DNA of 64,000 bases. Origin: Pricia antarctica (GTDB taxonomy: Bacteria > Bacteroidota > Bacteroidia > Flavobacteriales > Flavobacteriaceae). Made by a program: the position numbers and the translations under genes. Position 1 is the first letter of the stretch, and each line of letters begins with the position of its first letter. Below are positions 54,102-63,341 of the stretch, in pieces. A model generated the notes under the pieces. It did not search any database, had not been told where the DNA came from, and saw nothing but the letters and a program-made list of their open reading frames with translations. The stretch is taken from assembly GCF_900101815.1 (NCBI RefSeq), contig NZ_FNAO01000008.1, positions 274,027 through 338,026 of the forward strand. The letters run 5' to 3'.

Positions 54102-54890
54102 CTAAAAATCCCTTTGCTGTACGGAGTAGAAAGCCTCGTTGTCTTTGAGGAAATCTATTAAAACATCTGGCTCCACGTTTGTATAAAACCGATGCCGTCC
54201 CGGAATTTGGGAAGGGTTTATCAAATCATTTTTCGCTAAAACCGCTTTTGTCTGCTTCGCCACGGCCTCCCCGGAATCGATAATCTGAACGTTAGCCGGA
54301 AGCAGTTCTTTTAAAACGGGCACCAAATACGGGTAATGCGTACAGCCCAATACCAAGTAATCGATACCATCATCTAGCATGGGCCTGATATAGGTTTGTA
54401 GCAAATTCAGCATCTCTTTCGAGTCGGTTTTCCCCTGTTCAATTAGTGGTACAAGTCCTACTCCCTCCCGTTCCATAATCTTGATGCCTTTGGCGTGCAT
54501 TTCAGCTGTGCTATGAAAAAGTTGGCTCGATAATGTGCCTTTGGTGGCCAAAATGCCCACCGTTTTCGATCTTGATTGCAAAGCTGCCGGTTTGATGGCC
54601 GGTTCAATCCCTATAAAGGGCACCCGATAATTTTCGCGTAGATAATTGATTGCATTGGTGGTGGCGGTATTGCAGGCCACCACAATAGTTTTGCAGCCTT
54701 CATCCAACAGATATTCGGTATTTTTAATGCTCAGCTGAAGTATTTCCCCTGCCGATTTTTCCCCGTAAGGTGCATTTTTACTGTCCGCCAAATATAGGGT
54801 ATCCTCGTTCGGCATCAGTTTTTGGATTTCCTTCCAAATGGATGTGCCCCCGACGCCGGAATCAAAAATGCCTATAGGATCGTTGTTCAT
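54102..54890 (-). CDS. murI: Glutamate racemase
   Basis: Cofactor-independent racemase providing D-glutamate for peptidoglycan. 262 residues. The two catalytic cysteines are in VVACNTATT near 75 and LGCTHYPYL near 185; the N-terminal IGIFDSGVGG and ADSKNAPYGEKS are also conserved. Its ATG overlaps the TGA of the upstream phosphatase gene (ATGA), so the two are translationally coupled. Confidence 0.96.
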   Translation of the reverse strand: MNNDPIGIFDSGVGGTSIWKEIQKLMPNEDTLYLADSKNAPYGEKSAGEILQLSIKNTEYLLDEGCKTIVVACNTATTNAINYLRENYRVPFIGIEPAIKPAALQSRSKTVGILATKGTLSSQLFHSTAEMHAKGIKIMEREGVGLVPLIEQGKTDSKEMLNLLQTYIRPMLDDGIDYLVLGCTHYPYLVPVLKELLPANVQIIDSGEAVAKQTKAVLAKNDLINPSQIPGRHRFYTNVEPDVLIDFLKDNEAFYSVQQRDF

Positions 54891-56563
54891 TTATGTGAGG
54901 GCTCTAAAACCTCGATAATAGGATTCCCCGTTTCACCGCTGGGAAATTCAATGCCCAGTAAGGCCGCGATGGTGGCGGCTATATCCGGAATTTCTGTACG
55001 CGCAACGGTACTGCCCTTTTGAATGCCCATGCCATAAAATAAAAGTGGAGTGTGGGTGTCGTAACTGTAGGGAGAACCATGGGTCGAACCGGTACTGCCA
55101 TAGGATACATAATCTGGTTTTAGAACAACGATGACATCGCCCGATCGCTTCTGATGATATCCATTCTGTATCAAATGGGGAATTCCGTGGGTGTATTCGT
55201 TCTGCCACATTTGGTAGGCCGTATACACATGCTCGACACCATCATAGGTCAACACCTCATTGGCAATAGCCTCTTGAACCTCCTTAGCGGACATATCGAG
55301 ATTCTTTACCACCTCTTGATCCAAGAAAAATTGATAGTTAGAAAAGACCTTGACCACGTCGGTCGTTCCGAAAGTGTATTTTAGAAATTCATCGAATTTC
55401 GGCTTGTTATCGTTCCATTTTACATTCCCTGCGGGAATTTTCGAGTCCTTCAGATACGCTGCATTATCCATCCCAGCGTGATCGGCGGTCAGAAAAACGG
55501 TGTATTCACCTTGGCCAACTTTTTTGTCCAGCGCCTTGAACAATCTAGCGAGGTCTTCATCCAATCTCATATAGACATCCTGTACCTCCTTTGAGTTTAC
55601 CCCGTATTTATGCCCTACGTAATCGGTACTCGAAAAGCTGACGGCCAGAAAATCGGGAATATCATCGGCACCCAACTTTTCCCCATCCAATGCGGCAATA
55701 GCAAAATCGGCAGTCAAACTGTTCCCAAAGGGCGTCGCCTTTATCATATCGAATTGCCCGTTGGCATCCCATAATTTGGGCAGGTCATGGGGAAATTCCG
55801 AAGTGTTTTCTCCATCAAAGAGGCCTTCGTAGTTATTTTTATCGCTACCGCTTTCCAAATAGGAATCTATGGGCTTCAAAGTCGTCCAAGGTTTTTTATA
55901 TTTTGACGCCGCCGAGACATTGAAGTCATCGACCCATTTCGGTAGCTTTGACATGTAGTAGGAGCTAGTAATGAACTTGCCTTCATTTTTACCCTGAAAC
56001 CAGTATGCTGCGTTGGCGGTATGCCCGCCTGGCATCACAGCCCCCCTATCTTTCATGGCAACGGAGATGGTCTTGCCCCGCATTTGGGTGGCCAAACGCA
56101 ATTGGTCGGTGATGGTAGTAACAGTATTCCGGTGCGGTGACATTTTACCGGCATCGGAATCCGTTCCGACCGATTCATAGCGGTCATCACCTGCGCAGTA
56201 AACATCTTCACCAGTGGTCTTGTCGTACCAATCATTGGCAATGACCCCGTGGGTTGCCGGGGTAGTACCTGTGTATACTGAAGTGTGTCCAGGCCCAGTG
56301 GTGGTTGGCGCATAATTATAGTGGTTGTTCTTGCAATTGAATCCTTTATCGACCAAACGTTTAAAACCATCATCGCCGAACCGGTGATAAAACCGGGTAA
56401 TATAATCGTAGCGCATTTGGTCGACAATAATACCCACTACCAATTTAGGATTTGTCCTTAGATGGTCGTCGGCCGCTTTTGATTTTTGTTGCCCGAAACC
56501 TTGAGAAGTAGAAAAAACGATTGAAGCAACCGTTAAACAAAGGATAAGAACTCTTCTGGTCAT
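54887..56563 (-). CDS. pafA: PafA-type alkaline phosphatase superfamily enzyme
   Basis: Periplasmic metal-dependent phosphomonoesterase. 558 residues from ATG 56563, which begins a signal peptide ending in GFGQ (about 25); a longer in-frame ATG at 56605 is less likely. The nucleophile Thr89 in TTTGPGHTS, Asn110 in ANDWY, and Lys171/Arg173 in MKDRGAV correspond to the known PafA active-site set (Thr, Asn, Lys, Arg). Zinc ligands are in VGIIVDQMR, FSSTDYVGHKYG and TADHAGMDN. A TACATTTG box lies at 56603-56610. The murI overlap suggests a shared mRNA, though no common function is known. Confidence 0.92.
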   Translation of the reverse strand: MTRRVLILCLTVASIVFSTSQGFGQQKSKAADDHLRTNPKLVVGIIVDQMRYDYITRFYHRFGDDGFKRLVDKGFNCKNNHYNYAPTTTGPGHTSVYTGTTPATHGVIANDWYDKTTGEDVYCAGDDRYESVGTDSDAGKMSPHRNTVTTITDQLRLATQMRGKTISVAMKDRGAVMPGGHTANAAYWFQGKNEGKFITSSYYMSKLPKWVDDFNVSAASKYKKPWTTLKPIDSYLESGSDKNNYEGLFDGENTSEFPHDLPKLWDANGQFDMIKATPFGNSLTADFAIAALDGEKLGADDIPDFLAVSFSSTDYVGHKYGVNSKEVQDVYMRLDEDLARLFKALDKKVGQGEYTVFLTADHAGMDNAAYLKDSKIPAGNVKWNDNKPKFDEFLKYTFGTTDVVKVFSNYQFFLDQEVVKNLDMSAKEVQEAIANEVLTYDGVEHVYTAYQMWQNEYTHGIPHLIQNGYHQKRSGDVIVVLKPDYVSYGSTGSTHGSPYSYDTHTPLLFYGMGIQKGSTVARTEIPDIAATIAALLGIEFPSGETGNPIIEVLEPSHK

Positions 56564-56602
56564 AGTGGATTTGTTTTTGGAGATATAGTTTTCTGCAAGC
56601 AA

Positions 56603-56610
56603 CAAATGTA
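56603..56610 (-). promoter_or_regulatory. -10 box of pafA-murI
   Basis: Perfect TACATTTG on the minus strand; leader about 33 nt. No TTG at standard spacing. Confidence 0.4.
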
Positions 56611-56692
56611 AATAAATTCTTCCTTAAAAATAGGCTGGCAGTCGGTCAAATCGATTGCTTATTGCTATTTTTACGCCAAGAAACCTATCTAC

Positions 56693-57430
56693 ATGAGCTA
56701 TCTAGCATCGATCGGCAGCTATGCCATTATGGTAAAGGAGGTATTTAAAAAACCGGTCAAATGGCGGATCATGAAATCGCTGATCTTAAAGGAAATCGAT
56801 GAGCTTATGTTCGGCTCGCTGGGTATTATTATCTTTATTTCCTTTTTTATCGGGGCGGTGGTGACCATACAAACGGCCCTAAATTTGACCAACCCTATCA
56901 TTCCCAAATATCTCATCGGTTTCACTACCCGTCAATCCCTCATCCTGGAATTTTCGCCGACCTTTGTTTCCATTATCATGGCCGGTAAAGTGGGTTCGTA
57001 TATTACCTCTAGCATTGGCACCATGCGGGTCACGGAGCAAATCGATGCCCTTGAAGTCATGGGCGTAAATGCCCTTAATTATCTAGTTTTTCCAAAAATC
57101 GTTGCCATGTTGTTGTATCCATTTGCGATAGCGATTTCTATGTACGTGGGTATCTTGGGCGGTTGGATTGCCGGTGTTTTCGGCGGATTTCTCACCAGCG
57201 CCGAGTTTACCGAAGGTCTACAAATCGATTTTATTCCCTATCAGGTGTTCTACGCATTTGTCAAAACCTTGGTTTTTGCCTGGGTCTTGGCTACGGTGCC
57301 CTCTTATCACGGCTTTTACATGAAAGGCGGGGCCTTGGAAGTGGGCAAGGCCAGTACGACTGCCTTTGTTTGGACGAGCGTCGTCATCATCATCATGAAC
57401 TATATACTCACTCAACTTTTACTGGGATAA
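56693..57430 (+). CDS. mlaE: MlaE/YrbE-family ABC transporter permease
   Basis: A 245-residue inner-membrane permease of phospholipid-handling ABC systems (Mla/Tgd/Mce type). Five hydrophobic helices are visible. Family marks are FISFFIGAVVTIQTAL, REFSPTFVSIIMAGKVGSYITSSIGTMRVTEQIDALEVMGV-type stretch (here LEFSPTFVSIIMAGKVGS then IGTMRVTEQIDALEVMGV) and a VPSYHGFYMKGGALEVGKA coupling helix in parts. Its TAA overlaps the ATG of the ATPase gene by one base. No MCE (MlaD) gene follows here. Confidence 0.92.
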   Translation: MSYLASIGSYAIMVKEVFKKPVKWRIMKSLILKEIDELMFGSLGIIIFISFFIGAVVTIQTALNLTNPIIPKYLIGFTTRQSLILEFSPTFVSIIMAGKVGSYITSSIGTMRVTEQIDALEVMGVNALNYLVFPKIVAMLLYPFAIAISMYVGILGGWIAGVFGGFLTSAEFTEGLQIDFIPYQVFYAFVKTLVFAWVLATVPSYHGFYMKGGALEVGKASTTAFVWTSVVIIIMNYILTQLLLG

Positions 57431-58197
57431 TGATCGAAGTAAACGACATACACAAATCTTTTGGTGATACGCAAGTATTAAAGGGTATCAGCACGACTTT
57501 CAAAAAAGGAAAGACCAATCTTATCATCGGGCAAAGTGGTTCGGGAAAGACCGTTTTTCTGAAATGCCTACTCGGACTTTTTAGCCCTGAACAAGGCAGT
57601 ATTTCCTACGATGGCAGGGATTATTCCAATCTTTCAGGGGATGAGCGCCGCGACCTACGTCAAGAAATGGGTATGGTCTTTCAGGGAAGTGCACTGTTTG
57701 ATTCTATGACCGTGGAAGGCAATGTAAGGTTTCCGTTGGATATGTTCACCAAAAAATCAAAATCGGAGAAACAGGATAGGGTCGATTTCGTACTGAAACG
57801 CGTCAACCTTACGGAAGCCTACGATAGGTTTCCCTCGGAAATATCCGGGGGTATGCAAAAGCGGGTCGCAATTGCAAGGGCCATAGTCATGAACCCAAAA
57901 TACCTTTTTTGTGATGAGCCCAATTCGGGATTGGATCCTAAAACAGCCACCCTTATCGACAACCTGATCCAAGAAATCACCGAGGAATACGATATTACGA
58001 CCGTCATCAATACCCACGATATGAATTCGGTCATGGAAATCGGGGAAAAAATTATTTTTCTAAAGGATGGTATAAAAGAATGGGAAGGCACGAAGCACGA
58101 AATCTTCAAGACCGATAACGAGGCCGTTACCAGTTTTGTGTACTCATCCGAACTCTTCGAAAAGGTTCGGCAAATGTATGTCGAGGAGCGGAATTAG
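57430..58197 (+). CDS. mlaF: MlaF-type ABC transporter ATPase
   Basis: A 255-residue ATPase partner of the permease just upstream. Walker A IGQSGSGKT at about 34-42, Q-loop GMVFQGSALFDSMTV, signature SEISGGMQKRVAIARA, Walker B KYLFCDEPNSGLDP and the switch HD pair (NTHDMNSV). The ABC signature ending in GGMQKR is typical of MlaF. The two genes probably drive lipid movement between the inner and outer membranes with an MCE protein encoded elsewhere. Confidence 0.94.
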   Translation: MIEVNDIHKSFGDTQVLKGISTTFKKGKTNLIIGQSGSGKTVFLKCLLGLFSPEQGSISYDGRDYSNLSGDERRDLRQEMGMVFQGSALFDSMTVEGNVRFPLDMFTKKSKSEKQDRVDFVLKRVNLTEAYDRFPSEISGGMQKRVAIARAIVMNPKYLFCDEPNSGLDPKTATLIDNLIQEITEEYDITTVINTHDMNSVMEIGEKIIFLKDGIKEWEGTKHEIFKTDNEAVTSFVYSSELFEKVRQMYVEERN

Positions 58198-58296
58198 AGG
58201 ATGGGGAATCCCAAGTACTAAATTCCAAGCACTAAATTCCAAATGAAAGGTGAACTTCCTACCCTAGAAACTCCTAAGAAACTGTTGTATCGGAAG
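58198..58296. repeat. Short tandem-like spacer repeat
   Basis: AAATTCCAAG, CACTAAATTCCAAATG and similar units (CTAAATTCCAA twice) fill part of this 99-base convergent spacer. Low-complexity repeats of this kind are typical of flavobacterial spacers. No terminator hairpin recognised. Confidence 0.4.
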
Positions 58297-59757
58297 CTAT
58301 TCCCGAAGTTGCACCGTACTATCCTTCAATCGAATCTTCAGCCACTGATGCAGCTTTTTGTTTTCAGCGGATATTCTCCCGGCTCCTAAGCCTTCAGCCC
58401 ACTGGACCTGAAAAATGGATACTGTGTCCACTTTTTTAAAATCTGTAATGAGCGCATTAGCGTACTCCAATGAGACCAAATCCTCATAGTTTACTTTGGC
58501 TTCCGCACTTACATCACGGAACGGAATCTGTTTGGAAACGGACTTTTTTAGGCGTGTCAATTCCGTTTCCAAAAAAACAATTTTATCATCCTTGCCCATA
58601 ATCTGGTTCTTTTGCGATTCGTAAAGCTCGTTTACATACCGCAATTGATCGATCTGTTCATTTTTAGAACCCTGAACAATATGTAACTTGGCGTCCCTCA
58701 ATTTTGGAAATTCCTCATTTTTTTGTTTTTCCCAAGTAGCGATAATGTTATCGGGAATGACCTCATCTCCCATAAAAACAAGTTCTATGTACGAATCGAC
58801 ACCGTGGTTGTAGTGAATATCGGTGAAATTATTCATAAAACGGCCCCCTTCCGAAAATTGGTATGGTGCTACTTTTTGATTGATAAACTGCTGTGCCTGA
58901 TTACTGAAACTCGACGCTTTAAGGGCTTTGAAAAACGTAATCCCTGCAGGTATCATGACCAGCACCGCTATAGCCGACGCGATTCGGGCCGTCGTTCTCC
59001 GTTTCTGTGAATTGGCATACCGAACCATTGGAAAACGCAACAGCTTAATAACCAGAAATGTGGCCAGGGCAATAAAAATCGTATTGATTGTGAACAGATA
59101 CAGAGCTCCCCAGGCGTAATCCCAATTACCGATGGCAATACCAAAGCCTACCGTACACAGGGGCGGCATCAATGCCGTGGCGATAGCAACCCCGAAAATA
59201 ACACTGGCAATCGTACCTTTTTTGGCCCGGGCGATGACCAGGGCCAAGCCGCCAAAAAAAGCGATAAGCACATCCCGAATATCCGGAGCGGTGCGGGCCA
59301 ATAATTCCGAGGATTCGTCGCGGATGGGGAATACCACAAAAAACAAATAGGCGGTCAGCACGCTCAGCACGACCATAATGGCAAAGTTTTTCAGCGAGCG
59401 GCGCAAGGTATCGACATCATTGATGGCCAAGGACATGCCCAAGCCTAAAATCGGACCCATAAGCGGGGAAATCAACATCGCACCGATGACCACCGCCGTT
59501 GAATTGGCGTTGAGACCGATGGAAGCAATGAATATCGAGCATATCAAGATCCATGAGGTATGGCCCCTGAAAGGAATATCGGCTACAATGGCTTCTTTGG
59601 TGGCTTCTTGATCCGTATTGGGGCGAATATCCAGGAGTTCGTGTAGAAATACTTTGGTACTTTCCAGAAGTCCCTTAAAATCCTTCTTGACCTCTTCCTT
59701 GCTGCCGGTAGGATCTTCGGTCGGGGTGATATTATCCTGGTTCAGATTTTCGCTCAT
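58297..59757 (-). CDS. DUF389 integral membrane protein
   Basis: A 486-residue DUF389 protein. A polar N-terminus (1-70) leads into about seven membrane helices, including the conserved ICSIFIASIGLNANSTAVVIGAMLISPLMGPILGLG stretch (in parts, 72-108) and a VATALMPPLCTVGFGIAIGNW block near 200. The C-terminal 170 residues are soluble and periplasmic or cytoplasmic. Transport of an unknown solute is assumed for the family; no function is established. It lies 16 bases downstream of manC in orientation but is probably unrelated in role. Confidence 0.88.
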   Translation of the reverse strand: MSENLNQDNITPTEDPTGSKEEVKKDFKGLLESTKVFLHELLDIRPNTDQEATKEAIVADIPFRGHTSWILICSIFIASIGLNANSTAVVIGAMLISPLMGPILGLGMSLAINDVDTLRRSLKNFAIMVVLSVLTAYLFFVVFPIRDESSELLARTAPDIRDVLIAFFGGLALVIARAKKGTIASVIFGVAIATALMPPLCTVGFGIAIGNWDYAWGALYLFTINTIFIALATFLVIKLLRFPMVRYANSQKRRTTARIASAIAVLVMIPAGITFFKALKASSFSNQAQQFINQKVAPYQFSEGGRFMNNFTDIHYNHGVDSYIELVFMGDEVIPDNIIATWEKQKNEEFPKLRDAKLHIVQGSKNEQIDQLRYVNELYESQKNQIMGKDDKIVFLETELTRLKKSVSKQIPFRDVSAEAKVNYEDLVSLEYANALITDFKKVDTVSIFQVQWAEGLGAGRISAENKKLHQWLKIRLKDSTVQLRE

Positions 59758-59773
59758 GTTTTAAACAGCTAAT

Positions 59774-60862
59774 TTAAGTGTAACTATCCCCGAATGCCTC
59801 CTTTACCTTGTTCAGCACCTTTTTGATATCCTGCTCCTTTGATTTGGGATAGATCAAAAGCACGTCTTCATTATCAACGATGATATAATCCTTAAGGCCA
59901 TCGATTACCACTATCTTATTCTTTGGGGAACGGATCATATTGCCTGACGCATCCTCCGAAATGACTTTGGCGTTTACTACGGCATGGTTACTTTCGTCCT
60001 TATCCAATTTATCGTACAACGAGCCCCAAGTGCCCAAATCGTTCCAATCAAAGGTAGCCGGAAGCACATAGATCGATTTCGAACGTTCCAAAATGGCGTA
60101 ATCAATGGATACGTTTTCCGCCTTCGGATAATTCTCTTCAATAAACGTAGATTCTTTCGATGTATTGTAGGAAGAAACACCTGATTCAAACAAGGCGTAT
60201 TGCGAAGGCTGATACTTCTTAAACGTATTGACGATAGTATTCACTCCCCATATAAAAATACCGGCATTCCATAAAAAATTACCTTGGGCCAAGAATTTCT
60301 TTGCCGTTTCATAATCCGGTTTTTCACGGAACTGTCGGACTTTCTTGAGTCCTGAACGTTTCGGGGCGCGATCTTTCTCGTATTCGATATACCCGAAACC
60401 CGTATTGGGAAACGAAGGTTTTATGCCCAATGTACAGAGTACCTCTTCGTTTTCACACTGTTCGAAACAGGTGGTAACGTCTTTGGCAAAGGCCTCTTCA
60501 TCTTCGATCCAATGATCACTAGGCGCAACAATCATCACCGCGTTAGGGTTCATTTTCTGGATTTTCAATGCGGCGTACAGAATACAGGGCGCCGTATTGC
60601 GCATGGCCGGTTCTAACACCACCTGATCTTGCTGTACCTCGGGCAATTGTTCAAGTACCAAATCGTTGTAGCGTTCATTGGTCAAGATGAGAATGTTTTC
60701 GGTCGGAACGAATGTATTCAATCGCTTGAAAGTCTTCTGTATCAAAGTAACGCCCGTACCTAACATATCGTGAAACTGCTTGGGATAAGAGGATGTACTT
60801 ACTGGCCAGAATCGAGATCCGACCCCTCCGGCCATTAAAACCGCGTAATAGTTATTTTTCAT
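59774..60862 (-). CDS. manC: Mannose-1-phosphate guanylyltransferase
   Basis: Makes GDP-mannose from mannose 1-phosphate and GTP for surface polysaccharides and fucose-type sugars. 362 residues from ATG 60862 (MKNNYYAVLMAGG); a slightly earlier ATG at 60874 overlaps the SprT stop. The nucleotidyltransferase motif GGVGSRFWP is at about 11-19, APSDHWIEDE near 112, and ERSKSIYVLPATFDWNDLGTW (in parts) near 265-285. No C-terminal isomerase domain, so a monofunctional type. Downstream of, and probably coupled to, the SprT-like gene. Confidence 0.93.
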   Translation of the reverse strand: MKNNYYAVLMAGGVGSRFWPVSTSSYPKQFHDMLGTGVTLIQKTFKRLNTFVPTENILILTNERYNDLVLEQLPEVQQDQVVLEPAMRNTAPCILYAALKIQKMNPNAVMIVAPSDHWIEDEEAFAKDVTTCFEQCENEEVLCTLGIKPSFPNTGFGYIEYEKDRAPKRSGLKKVRQFREKPDYETAKKFLAQGNFLWNAGIFIWGVNTIVNTFKKYQPSQYALFESGVSSYNTSKESTFIEENYPKAENVSIDYAILERSKSIYVLPATFDWNDLGTWGSLYDKLDKDESNHAVVNAKVISEDASGNMIRSPKNKIVVIDGLKDYIIVDNEDVLLIYPKSKEQDIKKVLNKVKEAFGDSYT

Positions 60863-60873
60863 TTTCTTTATCA

Positions 60874-61473
60874 TTAATTTATCACTTCCACCTCGGCATT
60901 GGGCTGAAAGAGGTACATTCTACCGGTCGCCACCTCAACACATTCGTAACGCTTGACCCGCCGGTTGCCCTTCTTAAAAATCTTACCATTATAAATACGG
61001 AAAACACTACCGCTCGGCACCTCAAAAACATAGGTAATATCATTTTCTCCTCGATCGAAAGCCTTCAAAGCTATAGATAGTTTAGCATCGGTGCTACTGC
61101 TGGCCTTCGGATTTCGGAAATGATTGGCCAAAAGTGGCAACAACTGTAAAGGGAATATTTCGGGCCGGATAAAAGGAACCATCATATATTGAAACGTCTG
61201 TTTCCACTCCCGTCCATGGGGCTTGATACGACGCCCAAATTTTTCAAAAGCGACCAGATGTGCGATTTCGTGCACCAAGGTAATCAGAAACCTATATTTG
61301 TTCAAGTTCGTGTTCACGGTAATCTGATGGGCTCCGCTGGGCATACGCCGATAATCGCCATGTCGGGTCACCCGTTCGTTGACGATCTTTAGGTGGACGT
61401 TGTTCTGTTTGATAAGGCCTGAACACGGGGCTACCGCTCTTTCTGGGAGGTATTTTAGTAGGATTTTGTCCAT
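60874..61473 (-). CDS. SprT-like zinc metallopeptidase
   Basis: A 199-residue SprT-like protein: zinc motif HEIAH at 68-72 with a further His86 in KPHGREWK, as in SprT/Spartan-type peptidases. The C-terminal 60 residues (YVFEVPSGSVFRIYNGKIFKKGNRR in parts) match the beta-ribbon tail common in the Bacteroidetes form. Spartan relatives cut DNA-protein crosslinks; whether this one does so is unknown. Its TAA overlaps a possible ATG of manC. Confidence 0.88.
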   Translation of the reverse strand: MDKILLKYLPERAVAPCSGLIKQNNVHLKIVNERVTRHGDYRRMPSGAHQITVNTNLNKYRFLITLVHEIAHLVAFEKFGRRIKPHGREWKQTFQYMMVPFIRPEIFPLQLLPLLANHFRNPKASSSTDAKLSIALKAFDRGENDITYVFEVPSGSVFRIYNGKIFKKGNRRVKRYECVEVATGRMYLFQPNAEVEVIN

Positions 61474-61828
61474 TTTAATTCTTCATCGGTATAACCACTG
61501 CTATTCTGGATTTTGAGGTTTCGAGCATGTTTAAAAACCCTACTTCCTGAAAACCAGTATTTTGAGAACCATGGCGTCAAATTAAATAGGTTCCGTAAAC
61601 CGATAAGCAACCGATTTAATTTATAGCCAGAACCTCAAACTCCTCTTTGTCAGTTTGCATTGTTTTAAAAAATGCTCTTAGCTATGGAATTTGAAATGCC
61701 ATAAAACAAAAATACCGTTTTTCGTATGTCAATAAAAGGTCATGACTTTAATAAGAGACTATTTCGTATCGTTACTGTTATGATGAAGAATTTATGGCAG
61801 ACTTAAAACTAAGGTTGGCTTTATCAGA
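61474..61828. other. Spacer upstream of a HepT-like remnant
   Basis: A 355-base spacer, AT-rich, with no recognised gene. Several ATG-starting short frames end quickly. The part from about 61780 is in frame with the HepT-like remnant that follows and may be its degraded beginning. Confidence 0.35.
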
Positions 61829-62062
61829 TTGTTGGAAATAATCGGAGAAGCTATTGGGTCGATAAGTACAAATACCGTAAAGCGATTTCCAGATGTTGAA
61901 TGGGCAATAATTAAAAGTTTCCGTAATGTTTTAGCACATGAATATTTTGGAATAGACTATCAAATAGTTTGGAAAACAGTCCAATCCAGAATACCCGAAT
62001 TAAAAAAAAATGCAACATATTGTTCAATAAATATAAGTATTTCTTTACAGGGGCTAAATTAA
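61829..62062 (+). pseudogene. HepT-like toxin fragment, N-terminus lost
   Basis: A 77-codon frame from a TTG that encodes the C-terminal two thirds of a HepT (DUF86) ribonuclease or AMPylation-target toxin: LEIIGEAIGSIS, FPDVEWAIIKSFRNVLAHEY (with the conserved RNVLAHEY, matching RX4-6HXY) and VWKTVQSRIPELKK. HepT proteins usually have about 110-120 residues; here the first 35-40 are missing and the frame is closed by TGA near 61785. No MntA nucleotidyltransferase partner is beside it. Best read as a remnant of a toxin-antitoxin pair, although a short translated form is possible. Confidence 0.55.
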
Positions 62063-62739
62063 GGCGTACTATTAGAAACCGGCAACAACTTCCCGTTGTA
62101 AAATCGCTGTCCGGTCAAGGCGAACTCCATAATATATTCGGCCATTTCAAAGGCTGAATTCCGCGCCGTATAACCGGGAAAGGCTTCTTCGAGCATTTCG
62201 GTCTGCACGGCACCCAGGGCCAAAACATTGAATGATGGGCCGGTTTCCTTAAATTCCTCCGCCCAAAGTTCGGTCAGGGTAATGACCGCCGCTTTGCTTG
62301 AACTATATGCTGAAAGTCCGGGGAATTTCATACTGCCCTGTACCCCGCCCATGGAGCTAATGGTCAGCACATGTCCGTTTTTGGTCATTTTCGGGAGAAT
62401 TGCTTTGGTAACCGCGGCCACGCCGAAAACATTGACCTTATATACCTGCTCGAATTCTTGGGCAGAAGTATCTAAAAAGTGTTTGTTCAAAAGCTTCCCA
62501 GCATTGTTGATCAGGATGTCGACGGATTCCCAGTTTTCAGTTACAAAATCGTTCATCTTTTTCAAATCCTCCGATTGTGTGATATCAAATGGGAACGACG
62601 AAATATGCTTATGATTCAACTTGGATATCGGGGAATCATTTCGGGAGAGTGCCAAAACCTCGTGGCCATCATCCGCAAAAAGTTGTGCCAGTTCTAAGCC
62701 GATGCCCCTGCTGGTACCTGTAATTATAACGTTTGCCAT
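62059..62739 (-). CDS. Short-chain dehydrogenase/reductase
   Basis: A 226-residue classical SDR. The cofactor motif TGTSRGIG is at 7-14, NNAG near 88-91, catalytic Ser in TISSMGG near 141 and the YSSSK active-site pair near 154-158. Basic residues after strand 2 (SRND) suggest NADPH. The substrate cannot be told from sequence. It overlaps the end of the HepT remnant by four bases on the opposite strand. Confidence 0.9.
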   Translation of the reverse strand: MANVIITGTSRGIGLELAQLFADDGHEVLALSRNDSPISKLNHKHISSFPFDITQSEDLKKMNDFVTENWESVDILINNAGKLLNKHFLDTSAQEFEQVYKVNVFGVAAVTKAILPKMTKNGHVLTISSMGGVQGSMKFPGLSAYSSSKAAVITLTELWAEEFKETGPSFNVLALGAVQTEMLEEAFPGYTARNSAFEMAEYIMEFALTGQRFYNGKLLPVSNSTP

Positions 62740-62807
62740 TAAGTGTACTTAATTTATTTAAAGCCGCATTAACAATGCCCTCCATAATCCTAATGGCACC
62801 GACTTTT

Positions 62808-63068
62808 TTACGGTTTGTAAACGGAATCGTTTTTGGACCCTAGCTCAATTGGTAGTTCTCTCGTTCCATTACGAAACGGGTTCTTTTTGGAACCGACAAT
62901 AGAATCGATTCCCTCTATATCACTGGGCTTTTTATAGAGTTTTTCAGGGATATAGTTAGCTCCTACCGGCTCTTTACGTTTCAAAATAACCGATTCTTCA
63001 AGTTTAGTTGATCCACAACCGTAGGCCATGACCGACAATACTATCAAGCAAAGGATTCTCTTTATCAT
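62808..63068 (-). CDS. Small predicted lipoprotein
   Basis: An 86-residue protein with a lipoprotein signal (residues 1-18, lipobox AYGC, Cys18), followed by a polar mature part (GSTKLEESVILKRKEPVG). No family recognised. It lies between the SDR and the E2 gene on the same strand and is probably anchored at the outer membrane. Real gene likely from the well-formed signal. Confidence 0.65.
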   Translation of the reverse strand: MIKRILCLIVLSVMAYGCGSTKLEESVILKRKEPVGANYIPEKLYKKPSDIEGIDSIVGSKKNPFRNGTRELPIELGSKNDSVYKP

Positions 63069-63205
63069 TTTAGATTATTTGGATATTCATAAATTGTTTT
63101 GAACCATTTCGCAACAAAGTACTCATAAAAAAAGGCATCCCAAAATAAAATACTCCTGCCGTTCGGAAATTCCGGTTTTTGAGTCCTTCTTTTTCCCTTC
63201 GCCGA

Positions 63206-63252
63206 CGTTAAAATTTTAAACTATAGCCCCAGCCATACTTGAAAATTTTGTC
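63206..63252 (+). repeat. Dispersed repeat, copy B
   Basis: Starts CGTTAAAATTTTAAACTATAG and ends CTTGAAAATTTTGTC, written here in two parts. It is nearly identical to copy A (26377-26422, other strand); flanking similarity continues on both sides (TTCTTTT before, GTCT and AAAAAAG after). It sits in the 273-base spacer after the E2 gene. Confidence 0.6.
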
Positions 63253-63341
63253 TTGGTAAAGAAAAAAGGGTTTTCCAAAATTCACGAATTTCTACTGGGC
63301 AGGCGTATTAAGGATGCTTTTTCAATTTTATATCAGTCGTC

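Noticed and set aside
57163-57429. Upstream extension of the MlaF frame
   Set aside because: It overlaps the permease gene in another frame; the ATPase begins naturally at ATG 57430 with MIEVNDIHKSF.
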